A stretch of DNA of 64,000 nt from Selaginella moellendorffii (Eukaryota; Streptophyta; Lycopodiopsida; Selaginellales; Selaginellaceae), in the NCBI RefSeq assembly GCF_000143415.4, contig NW_003314275.1, forward strand, positions 751,980-815,979. The letters run 5' to 3'. The translations under genes and the position numbers were made by a program. Of the stretch, positions 42,312 through 54,932 are shown piece by piece. The notes under the pieces were generated by a model that was not told the origin of the DNA, searched no databases, and worked only from the letters and a program-made list of their open reading frames with translations. Numbering within the stretch: the stretch's first letter is position 1; every line of letters starts with the position of its first letter.

Positions 42312-42358
42312 GTTTATAGAAGTTTCCATGCGTCATTCACCATTTGAAGTGTTTATAA
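42312..42358 (+). promoter_or_regulatory. TATA-like boxes upstream of the P450 gene
   Basis: TTTATAGA at 42312 and TTTATAAGG at 42352 precede the start codon at 42384 by 72 and 32 bp. The first leaves more room for a leader. Confidence 0.4.
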
Positions 42359-42383
42359 GGACACACTACATTTCCAAACTTCC

Positions 42384-43946
42384 ATGGAGCACATCACAGC
42401 TTTTTTCACCTTCTTGGCTTCTTTCTTCTTGGTGATCTTCTACTATGATCGATCTAAATCACGCAGCTCCCATGTCATGCCTCCAAGCCCCCGGCCCTTT
42501 CCAATCCTCAGCCACATTCCACTCCTGGCCAGCAATTCCCGCGGGCCGCATCTCATCCTCTTCGATCTCGCCAAGAAGCTTGGCCCGATCTTCTACCTCC
42601 GCCTGGGCTACACCCCCACGCTCGTCATCTCGTCAGCCAAGATCGCCCAAGAGATCCTCAAGACCCACGACAGGACCTTCTCCTCGCGGCCATCGCTCAC
42701 GTTTGCCGAGGCGATCCTCCCAGACGATCTCGTCTTCGCGCGCTATGGCGCGAGATGGAGGGAGCTCCGCAAGATCTGCACGCTCGAGCTCTTCACCGCG
42801 CGCCGCGTGGGGAGCTTTGCGGCAGTGAGGCAAGCGGAGATGGAGAAGTTCCTGGCGATGCTCTCCCAGAATCTAGGAAGAACGGTGAACATGACCCAGG
42901 AGGTCACCGTCCTCACCTTGGAGATCATGCAAACGCTCGTGTTTGGGACGAGCCGGACCTTCGGTGCCAACGATTTCCTCCGCTTGGTCCGCCAGGGGAA
43001 CGAGCTGAGCGGGAGGCTACACATCGGCGATTACGTCCCATGGCTTAAATGGATGGATCTCTCGCTGCCCAAGCTGAGAACCTTAGCAACCAAATTCCAT
43101 GCCATGCTTCAAGCACACATTGAAGAGCACCGATCCTCTATAGCCAAGCAAGGACATGGCGGTGAGAGCTTCCTGGACGTCTTGCTCTCGCTCCACAACA
43201 TGTCAGATCTTACCATCCGGTGCCTCATGCTGGTAAGACTGGGGTTGACTTGAGTGTTGACTAACTCGTTGGCCGTTCTTGCTAGGATGCTATGAGTGCA
43301 GGGCTGGACACGACTGCCACAGCGATAGAATGGGCTCTCACAGAGCTACTTCTTCATCCACAAATCTTGGCAAAAGCCCAGAAGGAATTGGACGACGTGA
43401 TCCCTGCTAGTAGCGCTATCGTGAGTGAGGCCGACATTCCCAAGCTCAAGTACCTCGGCGCGATTGTCAAGGAGACCCTGCGCAAGCACCCACCGGCGCC
43501 ACTCATGGTTCCACGCGAATCCACCGCCGAGTGTAAGGTAAGTAGTCTAAAAGGTTTGATCCTCGCTAGATCTCTGAATTTGTTATCAACGTGTATGAAA
43601 GCTTGAAGAAGCTGGCTACATGATCCCAGCCAAGACCCAAGTGTTGATCAACCTCTACGCCATCGGCCGGGATCCAAACATCTGGGAGAACCCTCTGGAG
43701 TTCATCCCGGAGAGGATGAGCAGCGAATTCAATTCGGCCGTGGAACTCATGACGTTTGGCTTTGGCCGGCGATCCTGCCCGGGGATGAACTTGGGGTTGA
43801 CTGCTGTTCATCTCGTTCTTGCCAATCTTCTCTACAGGTTCAACTGGACAACACCAGATGGTAAAGAGGTGGACGTGGGCGAGGGGGTCGGGTTCACGCT
43901 CATGCGGGCTCGTCCACTTGCATTGGTTCCACTTCTCCGCAAGTAG
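42384..43946 (+). CDS. Cytochrome P450, A-type (CYP71 clan)
   Basis: Three exons (42384-43232, 43286-43537, 43602-43946) encode 481 residues. An N-terminal membrane anchor (ITAFFTFLASFFLVIFYY) is followed by the proline hinge PPSPRPFPILSHIP. The C-helix WRELRKIC is present. The oxygen-binding I-helix motif is AGLDTT, the K-helix is KETLRKHPPAP (E-x-x-R), the PERF motif is PERM, and the heme-binding loop is FGFGRRSCPG with the ligand Cys. P450s insert oxygen into small molecules at the ER using a reductase partner. The CYP71-clan pattern suggests phenolic or terpenoid specialised metabolism, but the family number and substrate cannot be told from sequence alone. The region before the PERM loop is slightly short. 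The gene sits between retroelement blocks and looks intact. Confidence 0.92.
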
Positions 43947-45310
43947 TCAAACATATTGATTAGAATAAACAGAGTGTGTTTATTAAGTACACTTTTGCGA
44001 AGGTTAGATTGGAAGCTCCCAATCTGCCATGGTCCTGGTCCAATGGGCTTCGGTTCAGTTCTATTCAGGCAATTATCTCAAAAAATCTATGCGCAAGCTT
44101 TGTTTGGATACCAGGCCCATTTTTGGGCTCCAACACGTCAAACAACCTGTAAATGAATGGATATATTTAAAATATACTAGCAATGAATCCAGCTATGCTG
44201 GCCTACACAAAATTAAGTCTTCAAAGATGTTTTTTGGATTTTAAATTGTTCATGGTTGCAAATTTATTTAAAACAAGAACAATGCACCAAGTTCCTTCTT
44301 TTATTACCATTACCATTTCCCTTCCTGCTTTATTTGCACTAACTTCTTATGGCTCTTATGTGAATTTCTTTTTAAGAGTCTAAAGACAAATTAATTTGTC
44401 AAGAGGTAAACCATTACAAGGAAATGGCTCACATTTTTACACTTTACTGCTTTGTCCAGTTTTAAATATCTTTAGTAGTGATGCCACATAACATCATCAA
44501 CTCACTCTAAACAATAGTGCCTTGGCAATAGTTAAGTCCTTGGGATTAACTTTTGCATTTCTGCTCATGCTAGAGGCTACCTTGGCCATATTGATGGATT
44601 TTTTAATCAAGGACTGAGCAAGCTTGCAAGTGCCTCAATTGCAGAGACATGGAATTGGAGGGACTCATGATACAGGCAGGAGCAACAATTCTCTGGACAT
44701 AATTGTGGCTGCCAAAGCTGCATGTTGGATTGATGAGATCTCATCAATCCAGAGAATTGGCAGAAGGCTTGAAAAACTGGAGTTTTGATGACAAAGAGGT
44801 CAGAGGTTCCATTTCCAAATTTTTAGGAAATTTTGACTTCTGATTGTAACATTCCTTAACAATTTCTTCAAGAGACTCTACTTACTGGCTCAGACCTGAT
44901 TGAAAACTTTCACACTTGAACCTTGATGCATTGCTCATCCAAAGAATCAATAGAACAATGTCATAAGTCCTTGTTGTCCAACCCACAACATCCTATCAAA
45001 AAACTAATGGGGCAGTGAGCACATGCTCATTCTCAATGAAAGACCAACTTGTAACTTCTGTGTTCTAAAGTTTTCCACATAAATTTTAGCAGTCGTTACT
45101 CCAGTCATGCTAGACAAATTTCTCACTGAAAATGAAGAGAGAATGGTGGATTCTTGCCTTGAAAAACAGGGATTCTCCAGAAGTGTATCTCAAAAAGTGA
45201 CATTCTCTACCATGCTTTCTCGAAAGTTGGAAGTTTCTGCTAATAACTTCTCTTTAAAAATAAAACACAAATATACAGTGCTGTAATACAATCATGTGAC
45301 TGTTGCTTCT
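43947..45310. other. Intergenic, no gene recognised
   Basis: 3' region of the P450 and then sequence with no domain I recognise. 44600-45250 shows GAA/TTC-rich words but no sustained frame. Confidence 0.45.
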
Positions 45311-45319
45311 TTGAAAATA

Positions 45320-46260
45320 TGAACCAGCCGCTCGCTGTCGGGCACACCTCCAGTGCTACTAAGCTCTTCGATTGCATCTCCCAGCGCAATGCTGCGACCT
45401 GGAACATGATGGTCCATGCCTACGCTGTGTGACTCTTCTTTGACATTGGTGATCACATTTGCCAAGAGCCGCTGTGCAGTGGAATTTGTGCAATCCTACA
45501 TGTAGAGCTCCAATCTGAAGAAGATCTTTGATTCCATGACGGATGATGATGTGGTCTCTTGGATCTCGCTCATTTGCCCCAAGAACACGTTTAATGGGGT
45601 GGAGTTTCACGATCTTGTCTCGCAGATCTCGATGCTCATTGGATATGTGGCGGTATTCTGGATCCGCAACTGCCAGGCTATCTTGCTGCCTGGTGTCTCT
45701 GAGGCCGTGACATGGAACTAAATTATCACAACACTTGGCAAATCGAGGCAGTGAAATCGACCTTTGATCGAATGCCAAGGATCTCGTGTCATGGACAAAT
45801 CTACTACTGTGCTACGTTCAGAATGGATTCCTCGAAGAATTGACAGGGCATTCCATCATCTTCCCTTCACTAATGCAGTCCAAATTGTGATGATCTTGGC
45901 GAATGCTCAGGGATTTGGCCACCACAAAAGAGTTTGATTCCATGCTGGATCAATTTATGTGCTATGGTGCAAGCTTTATGGCTGCCAAGGCCTCATGACC
46001 CTTGCAAAGAACATCTTCGATCAAATCTAGGAGAAGAAACCAGTCTTTGGAGTGTGATGCTCCTCATGTATGCCGAGAATGGGCATTTTGATGAGGCCAT
46101 GAGGTTCTTTCACTAGATCCCATGCAAGACCATTGTCTGCTGGACAGCTTTCACACAAGTTTATGTCAACTTGGACAATCTCAAAAATTTTGAGCATGAA
46201 AATGTGCAGCTTGGTTTCCTGGACGACCATGGTTTGGGCTTATGCTCTAAACATGCATGA
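45320..46260 (+). pseudogene. PPR pseudogene
   Basis: Successive S-type PPR words occur in changing frames: SATKLFDCISQRNAATWNMMVHAYA, cut by a stop at ~45430; KKIFDSMTDDDVVSWISLI at ~45515; TFDRMPR at ~45760; AKNIFDQI at ~46005; CSLVSWTTMVWAYA at ~46205. The order and spacing are those of a PPR array, with stops and indels in most repeats. It resembles the functional arrays at 10667-13921 but is too decayed to place. Confidence 0.7.
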
Positions 46261-46900
46261 TAATCGAGCAGTGCAACTTATAAATCTCAAGGGCATCAAG
46301 ATGGAAAAGGTGATGTTATGCCACGTGTCCATAGGACAGTGGTGTGGAACCCGAAGTTTAAAGCCTTGAGCCACTGAATGAAGGAACGGTGCCAAACTCC
46401 CAAGCATGGAGCCAAGGAGTGACAGAACCGGTCCACGGAACAACTCTCGAGCACACAGCCCAAGGAGAGAAGGAATAGGTGCATGGAGCAACTTGGAATA
46501 ATCTTAGAGTATCCAGCATCCCAATGCCAGGACTAACACGCAAAATGGAGCCAAATGGAATTTAGCGCTATTTTGGCATACCGATGGCCTAATGCAAAGA
46601 TATGGGTATTCCACCAGCTAGCATAGTGTGGAGCTTGGGCTTAGACCTAAGCTGGACACAAAACAAGGATAGGCATATAAACAGAAGCTAGACTATGCCT
46701 CAAGTTGGTCAACCATGCCCAACCTACCCACTATCCCTACTATACATTTGAAACCCCCCACAGCCCCCCCCCTGAGGAACATATGCTTTGGGCTTTCACC
46801 CCAAGCCTCCCTTAGTATCAGGAGTTAGTCTTTGGGACAAGTTTGAAACTTACTAAATATGGAATGTCTCTAGATTGTGAATTTGGACACGGGATGAACA
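46261..46900. other. Flank of element B; older LTR-like sequence
   Basis: 46735-46800 carries CTATCCCTACTATACATTTG, a C-rich run and GCTTTGGGCTTTCACCCC, which also occur inside the B and C LTRs. Element B therefore probably inserted into an older relative. 46261-46730 holds nothing recognised. Confidence 0.4.
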
Positions 46901-47983
46901 TGTAAGCGACTAAATTTTCCATTCTACTTTAGTCACTTAACCACACCTCTGACCACTTGGAGGAGTCTCATTCACAACCTCCATAAGTCCAATCCAGGAC
47001 TTGGGACTTGCTAGCCCTGAGAATGGCATCCATGCCACTCAACATTTGCACTTGGTCCAAGTGCTCCACGTGTCCGATCCCATGACCGACACTCAAAGGT
47101 ACCACCGACATAGCAGCCCGTTACGCTAAGGCCATGCCCAATCACCTTTGCCACACTGGTAGTCCAATACCACTTGCATCACCGTCTTGGCTCTCCAAGA
47201 CTAGGCAAACCATCCGTGAGTGGTCATCTCAGATCCACTCTTTAGCATCCTTAGGATGCCCACCGACAAGGGGAATAGCCTTCCCCAATATCCCTCTGTC
47301 AGTCCCCACTAAGTCCCTTTCTGCCCCTGGCCGTGTTTGCCAACACTGCCACTGGATCGAGACCCACAGGCCCGACCACTAAGTCCCACGGTCCTCTGGG
47401 ACTTCCTCACCACACGACTGTGTCCTTGGTCACTACCCTAGAGGACTGCTCCTCTTCCTTTCCACAGTCTGGGCCTTTGGGACAACATTTCGGAACACCG
47501 TGGCCTTACGCGAGCCACCTGGGTACTCTCCTCGCCTTCTGCCCTTGGGTGCTCTAGCCATGGGCTTAGAGCGGGTTCCGTTGAGCCACACCAGGTATCC
47601 AAGTAGGTAGTGCCACCCACACTTGGACTGGGAGCATCGGCCAGTCGATCTCCCGGGGGAACTAGAGCCGGCTCTTGAACACTTCACCAAGCTACCCCGC
47701 TTGTCGGTCTGTGTTCACTCTAGTCTTGGACTTCCCAGTGGGCAGCTCATCACCCAACACTGGGTCCGGCCTTCCTGGGCCAAACTAGCCTTTCCTGGCC
47801 AAACTGGCTCCACTGCAGTCCTCCCCCTACTATACTTTTGGAGCTCACCAAACCCCCCAGGGTCTGGGAGACGAACGCTTTGGGCTTTCACCCTCTCAGA
47901 CTCGAACTCGGACTCGGACTCGGACTCGGACTCGGACTCGGACTCGGACTCGGCCTCGGCCTCGGTCTCGGTCTCGGTCCCGA

Positions 47984-48021
<38 letters not shown>

Positions 48022-48613
48022 CCGGTCTCGGTCTCGACTTCGGACTCCATCTCGGGTCCATCTCGGACTCCATCTCGGACTCCATCTCGGACTCCATCTC
48101 GGGTCCATCTCGGACTCCATCTCGGACTCCATCTCGGACTCCATTTCGGGTCCATCTCGGGTCCATCTCGGACTCCATCTCGGACTCCATCTCGGACTCC
48201 ATCTCGGGTCCATCTCGGACTCCATCTCGGGTCCATCTCAGACTCCATCTCGGACTCCATTTCGGGTCCATCTCGGGTCCACCTCAGACTCCATCTCGGA
48301 CTCCATCTCGGACTCCATTTCGGGTCCATCTCGGGTCCACCTCGGACTCCATCTCGGACTCCATCTCGAGTCCATCTCGGACACTTCCACGTGTCATGTG
48401 TTGGTCCTTTTGGGTCCCTTTTTGGAGCCTCGCTTTTTGCTCGCTTCGTGCTCGTTCCTCGAGCACTTCGTTGGGAGTTCCACTCCTGCTCTTGACTTTT
48501 CAAGTCGGAGCTTTTGGTCCAAACGTGTTACGCTCATTTGGCTCTTGCTTCGGCCACTACCACGTGGCGCCCTTCCGGCTCCACTTTGGGGCCTAGGGAT
48601 TTTGTGTCTCACA
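46901..48613 (-). repeat. Element B left LTR (3' LTR in element orientation)
   Basis: 1713 bp. Includes a long CTCGGA/CTCCATCTCGGA minisatellite (47900-48380). Differs from the right LTR at about 11 substituted positions outside repeat-number changes. Confidence 0.88.
47900..48380. repeat. CTCGGA / CTCCATCTCGGA minisatellite inside the B LTR
   Basis: First ~25 units of a GACTCG/GGTCTC hexamer, then ~25 units of a 12-mer GACTCCATCTCG alternating with GGTCCATCTCG. All six frames stay mostly open across it, which creates long but meaningless reading frames on both strands. Confidence 0.9.
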
Positions 48614-51600
48614 ACTCCACCACCCATAGACGAAGTTCGATGTCCTTATCGAACGGTAAACCATTTTTTAAAGTAACACTCGCATGTGTTACCATTTCCA
48701 TCCTTGGCACCTAGCCAATATTTGTCAATGGTTTGACATTGAAGGCTCACCATGCCTTCTCCATATTCGTCAATGGTTTGACATTGAAGGCTCACCATGC
48801 CTTTTGCATATGCCTCAATGGTTTGACACTAAAGGCTCACCATGCCTTGCCTATCCTCTAAGGAGGGTAGTCTCTCCAACTTAGAGATTGATTGGACCAC
48901 ATATAGTGGTTTTTTCCTTTTATTGGTTTAGTTCTCGCTAAACTTCTTAGAGACCCTTCTCTAAGTCAATCCCACTACTCCTTCTCGAGTAGTCTCAATT
49001 TCCATCTATTGAACGTTTGCACCTTGGAACTTTTACTCTTTTGACTTTTGGAAGTCAATTTCCTAAGTGTCTCTAACACCTTGCATTGCACAGATTGTGC
49101 AACTCCACTTCCCCATCCTAGGAAGCTCATTACTTGAGGGCACCATCATCCTCTCTTCTATTTCGTGCCACCTTGGGCACTAAGTTCCATTTATCATACT
49201 TTGTGCTAGGGTTGTCCATGGCCCTATCATTTGGCTACCTTACCGCTCCCTCCCTTGGAGCTTCCACTTTCGCCAAATCAGAGCAATTCGGAATTCATCC
49301 TTGGAAACACACTTCCTTTTCCAGAATTTGTTAGCGTCCAACACATTAGTGTTCCTCGCCTAACTTTGTCACTTGGATTCCTTCCAAGGGATTCCACGGC
49401 CCTATCTTGGCCACTCATCTTTTGCTCCTATCCATTGATTGTTGCACCAAGCAACATCGAATCTCTACCTCCTTCCTTGAGGTATTCTTTTGATTCCATA
49501 GCAAAGGCTCTGCTTTGCCAAGACTAGGGTGTTCGCCCCTAGTAAGTCTTTTTAGCATCTTCTGCTGTGGGCTCTATCCACGGCCCAACTTTGTGACCCT
49601 CCCATGGGTCTCTTTAGAGACTACTTTCCTTGGACACACTATGCCATCGCAATGACATAGCTCATTTCCCTAGAGTGCTTTTCCCACTTGGTCACCTTGA
49701 CCAAGCCACACCATCATCAATAGTTCAAATCAACACTTTGAACTAGGAACCTTATTCCTTAACCCAAACAAGGACCTTGTCCTTATTTAGCCACAAGATC
49801 ACCTAGTGATCTCACCTCGGCACCTTAACAGGTTTGCCAATAGGTACTAAGTCTTCCAGACCTTTAATTTGTTAACTACGACCCCGGGGGCATCCCCCAC
49901 ACTTGGCGGTGCGCCCAAGCCAGCCCTTCCGGCCAAGGGTCCATAGCAACTGAGATTAGGTGTCCCCATCTCACTCACCACGTCCTTGGTGCCACTTGCA
50001 CCAAAGCGTTCAAGTTAGATATGCCAAGCTTTCACACTAAGCAATCTAACCATGCATCACGACTCCGAGGCATCCCTTGCTTGGCGGTGTGCCCAAACCA
50101 GTCTCCCCACTGAGAGTCCATGACCACCGAAATATGAGTGTCCTCATATTCCAAACCATCACCACGCCCTAGTGATTTGGGACTCGAACCCAAGCACTAG
50201 AGGGTCGGGACTCGAACCCAACCTCCGTATATGCATCTACGGACGGCATCACACAAGATGCCTGGCGTGACTCCTCACGCCGGTGCACCAACTTATTTTT
50301 AAAGCGCGCTACAGATCACAGCTTAGGAACCTAGTTCCTCCACACTACCAAGTCCTCTCACTTGACATGTCTGTGATCATACATGGACTCCTCCATGCTC
50401 GGCCCTATGGCCCACCCTTTTTGAAGTTATCACCTTCAACTAGGGTATTTGTTCCCCCGATGTGCCAATCTCGCTTGGCAAGTCTTCCGACCACTGTAAC
50501 ATGGTTCCTGCATAAGCGTGAAAGTCCTTGACCATCGACTTTCGTTCAAAGCCCTCTCTTTGAACACTCGGGAACTACTTCCCTAACCTTGATAGCCTTG
50601 CCTCATGGCAATCTTCAAGACCACGCTTCTGCTGCGCCACTCTGATTTCGCGCGTTCCATGAACCATTTACACTTGGCCTTTCTAGGTACTAAGCTACCT
50701 AGAATCCTCTTTGGGAACCTTGAAGGAACTCTGTCCCTCAGCTTGCTAAGGCCTCCCTTTTTGCAAGCCTTCAAAATGCCACATAGTCTAACATGGACAA
50801 TTCCATAACTTAGACTCTCCATGGCATCACGGTTGCTAGTGGCAACACCCTCGAGCCCCCACTTGATTCTCCACTCCCAGCTGGCATAACCAATCTTGGT
50901 TATGCCCTTCGATTTCTATGGTTCAGTTCCATCCTAATACTACTTGCCTTTTGGCCCCATATGTTTCCTTTGGTTATTCTCCTCCAGACCAGGAGGATAG
51001 CTTTGCACTTTCTATCATGCCTTAGCAAGTATTCTTAGGGATGAACCTACCCAATAGCCCAGGGAGTGGTTCCTCAATCCGGGTATGCTCACCTTATAAT
51101 CCCACACACTGGGATTACATTGTTGCTTATGGGCTTTTACATGCCCATCACTAGCCTTGCCAAAATTTCATTCTTGGCTTTGTCCAACTCGGGTAAACAG
51201 TCCTCTCCTGTCTCCGCAACCTTGGACATTTGGATAGCACCTTCTATCCATCATTCGCTAGGGACTTAGTCCCTTGGGCTTTATCCATTGCCCTCGCAAC
51301 ATCAAACACCACCTTCTTGTGTTCTAGAGTGTTCGGGTGTCCCAATGATGGCTTTCTTAACAATGAGTATTTCCTTTTATGACATTGACTTACTATATCA
51401 CAACACAAGCAACTTATCCCCCGTAAGGGTATATCCAACTTCCCTATGCTATTAAGAAGTTTTGGATAGCTACTTTCTACCCGTTTAACCAATTATTTTG
51501 CACCTCTTGCTTAGTTGCCTCATAGTTGTCAAGTCCTACAACTCATTGCTTGGTGTTTTCACACCTCCATCATTATCTGGGTCACCACACTCCAACTGCA

Positions 51601-52527
51601 TGCTCTGCAGCTTAGGCTATGCCATTCCCATTTCCACTGGGATTCCTTTGGCAAGGGGTTCTCATGAACCCACCAACATAGCCTCAAGGTATCACACCTT
51701 GGCACATTTGGTGTCTCCACACCATCAGCTCCACGAGCCTACCTCTATGACATTTCCCCTTCGTGTCTAAGTCTTTGCCAAGACCAACACCGCTCTTTCT
51801 CATGCCAACCATCCGTTAGCACTGCACCATAGAGGTCACACACAACTTCATGTCAAAGTTGTTTTCTTCTGGGAACACCTTTCCCATAACTTTAGCATGG
51901 CACATTTTGCCATCGATGAAATACCCTCTGTTCTCATCCTTGGATCCTATGATCCCCCCCCCCCCCATCCTTTGTGGGGTACAACACACCTCAGTCCAAA
52001 TGCTTCCATCAGTCCTTTTAGGACCATCCCTTGACTCTACTTGAGTCATCCAGCAGTTTTGGACTTGGTTAATCCACAGACCCGTAAGGTCCTACTTGTG
52101 AGGCACTAGCTCACTGGAATACACTTCTTGCATTCCTGTCCTACTCAAAAGGACTATTTTCACAAGTGTTACTCCGACACTTGATTTTGTTCTCTGGGGG
52201 CAACCTTTGCCCCTTAGGACTACTTGTCCATGTGATGAGAATACCAACTCATCCACTTAATACACCCCCAACTCCTTGGGTTGTTCCAGCATTTATTAGA
52301 GGTAGCCCCGGCTACCATTTCGAGGACTCGTGTCCTCATCCATACTTGACCTCTCACGGTCATCCATTCCGGTCTCACCTTCATGAGCACCAGCCTCAAC
52401 CATGTGAGGATAAACTTGTGACTCCTTTATTGTTTTTGGAGTCTCTATCTTCCCCGTGATCCCAACTATAGTTGTTTACCCCAACTACATTAGCCCGTTT
52501 GCTGAGTCAAACGCTCATCTGGATCAC
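48614..52527 (-). other. Element B interior, non-coding
   Basis: No gag, protease, RT, RNase H or integrase motif seen on either strand. Just after the LTR, AACTCCACCACCCATAG (48612-48628) gives on the minus strand a purine-rich CTATGGGTGGTGGAGTT, a plausible polypurine tract; the same word borders the C LTR. A tandem pair of ~50-bp units (GTCAATGGTTTGACATTGAAG) is at 48725-48850. Confidence 0.6.
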
Positions 52528-53676
52528 TGTAAGCCACAAATTTTTCTTTTCCAATTTGCCAGCTTACCTCGCCTATCCGTCCAACACCGCCTTGGCTTTT
52601 GCTAAGTTCCCTTGCCAAGGTTCTCGCCTATGGTACCAGCTCCTACTTGGTCTCAGCTACTCACTGCACGAGCAACGGAGTGTTAGCCATCCATCCACAG
52701 ATTCCCAAATCACTCCCAATCCCCCTCCCTGGGTTAGACTGGACTTAAGGTTCGGCTACACTCCCCGCAAGCACAAGTAGCCAAGCACACCAAGCTTCCA
52801 GGTTCCTAACATCCTTTGGTACCACAAGACTTGATCATGGGACCCTCTAAATCCCAAGTCTTGAGTGCAACACTTGCTTCGGGACGCCGGGGCGAAACAC
52901 CGTGGCCTAGCGGCCCGGTATGGGTACCTCTCACCCCCCACTTCCATCCCGAAGGAAGGCCCAAGCCCCTAGGAAGGGCAAGGACCAATGAGCCGCATAG
53001 TACTCAAGTGGGGCACCACTCCACATGAGCCAGGAGCACCACAATCGGTTTCCCTTTCGGGAGTGGGAGCTGCTCTTGAGCACTTCCTTGGATGGCCCCT
53101 CCGGCACCAACCAAGTCCATGCTCACTCCCACCCAAGGCCCCTCAGTCCTAGTCCCAACCTCAAGTTAGTTTGGGAGCCCCACTGGAGAGTCCCTTCTAA
53201 ACTGGTTCCTGGACCTCACTATCCCTACTATACTTTTGGAACCCCCTGCAACCCCCCCCCCCCTGGGAGACGCACGCTTTGGGCTTTCACCCCTTGACCC
53301 GTATTAGTATTTGGACTTAGTCTCTGGCTCGATCTCGGACCCGATTTCGGATCCGACTTCGGATTCGGTCTCGGACTCGATCTCGGACTCGATCTCGGAC
53401 CCGATCTCGGACCCGACCTCGGACTCGACCTCGGACTTGGTCTCGGACCCGATTTCGGATCTCGGACTCCGTCTCGAACTCGGTCTCGAACTCGGACTCG
53501 AACTCGGTCCCCGAGTCGGTCTTGGACTCGATTCCGGACTCTATCGCGAACTCGGTCCTAGAGTCGGTCTTGGACTCGATCTTCGACTTGGTCCCATCCG
53601 ATGAACTCTTTGTCATTTTGGTCATTCTTTCGGGGTTCCTTTAGCCTACGACACCTCGGCGAGTTGGTTCCTTACA
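52528..53676 (-). repeat. Element C left LTR (3' LTR in element orientation)
   Basis: Includes a C-run near 53255 followed by GGGAGACGCACGCTTTGGGC and a degenerate CTCGGACTCGAT repeat (53320-53600). Confidence 0.93.
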
Positions 53677-54080
53677 ACTCCACCACCCATAGAAGAAGTT
53701 CGATGCCCACATCAAACGTCTCGTTTTATCCTACGACTTGTTGACCATGTCTCCGGGGGCATCCCCCCCACTTAGCGGTGTGCCTAAGTTAGCCTCCCCG
53801 GCCAAGAGCCCATGACAACGGAATATAGGTGTCCCTATACTCCTCCCCTCACCACGCCTTAGTATGGGGTCGGGACTTGAACCCAGCCTTGCTTTACTAG
53901 GGGGTTGGGACTCGAACCCAACCTCCGTAGAATACGTCTACGGATTTGACATCCCCGCAGGGAGTCGGGCGTAGCTCCCTACGCCTGGTCGACCTAGCTA
54001 ACCCATGCTAATTAGCTCACCTTCGGCGCGCCTTCGGGTCCCAACCTATGCCACTTGCTCAACTTTGCAAATATATATTT
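53677..54080 (-). other. Element C 3' untranslated interior
   Basis: Non-coding. Holds the purine-rich tract next to the LTR and the block GGGGGCATCCCCCCCACTTAG, which recurs in element B near 49885. Confidence 0.6.
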
Positions 54081-54462
54081 TTAATTGAACTTTGCATAAG
54101 TACATAGAGTTCTGCTTTGCAGAAATTCCTCCACTAGATCTCGCGCGTTCGCTAGGTTCTCCTCCGGTTCCCATGTTGCTTCGCAGTGTGGAAATCCTTT
54201 CCACTTCACATGGAACTCTCTCACCTCGCGTCCTTGTCACTTGCTCTTGCGCGCATTGAGGATGGCCTCGACTTCGTATTCCTCTTCCCCTTGGATAACC
54301 TCAGGTAAAGGTCTTACTTGGTCCTTGCGAAGCGGATCCTCAAAGTACGACTTGAGTAAGTTCACATGGAACACTGGGTGCATCTTCCCCATCTCTCAAG
54401 GAAGTCGGAGTCGGTAAGCCACTTTACTGATTCGTGCCTCAATCTCGTAAGGCCCCGCGAAC

Positions 54463-54514
54463 CTGCTTAAGGAACTCAAGATCAATTCATTTACAGGAAT
54501 ACATGCATTTTTAC
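54463..54514 (-). other. Intron-like 52-bp insertion in pol, upstream of the chromodomain
   Basis: On the minus strand it starts GTAAAAATG and ends CTTAAGCAG. Removing it joins SRKLTQ to FAGPYEIEARISKVAYRL in frame through a split AG|G codon. Left in place it gives an immediate stop. Confidence 0.6.
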
Positions 54515-54932
54515 CTTTGGGTCAACTTTCGGCTGATCCCACTTGGTAGCCTGAGGTTCTTGGTGTTCAGCCACACCTTCTCCCCAGCTTGGAACTCTAC
54601 ATCCCGGCGCTTTAGGTTCGCGTACTTGGTTTGCCTTTGTTGAGCCCGTTCCAAGGAATCCCTCACTAGATTCCAAATGTTGAGTCTTTCCGCCTTGAAT
54701 GCCTCCACTGCGGGTAACTCTCCATGATACTCGGCCACGCCGAGTTCCACAGGACCTTCAATAGCTCGCCCATTGATGACTTCCCATGGACTCACCCCGA
54801 TACTCGAATGTGGTGAGTTGTTATAACACATTTCCGCAAGTCCCAAATGACTTACCCAATCGGTCTGGTCTCTCGAGACATAGCATCGCAAATAATCCTC
54901 CAGCTGCCTATTCACCCTTTTCGTTTGTCCGT

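Noticed and set aside
47134-47382. Identical short frames at 47134 and 60551
   Set aside because: They are the same part of the two B LTRs, not genes.
47623-48603. Long overlapping open frames on both strands rich in Ser-Asp, Leu-Gly or Arg-Asp dipeptides (also 61040-62034)
   Set aside because: They are translations of the CTCGGA/CTCCATCTCGGA minisatellite in the B LTRs. A repeat with period 6 or 12 keeps every frame open; there is no domain or codon signal.
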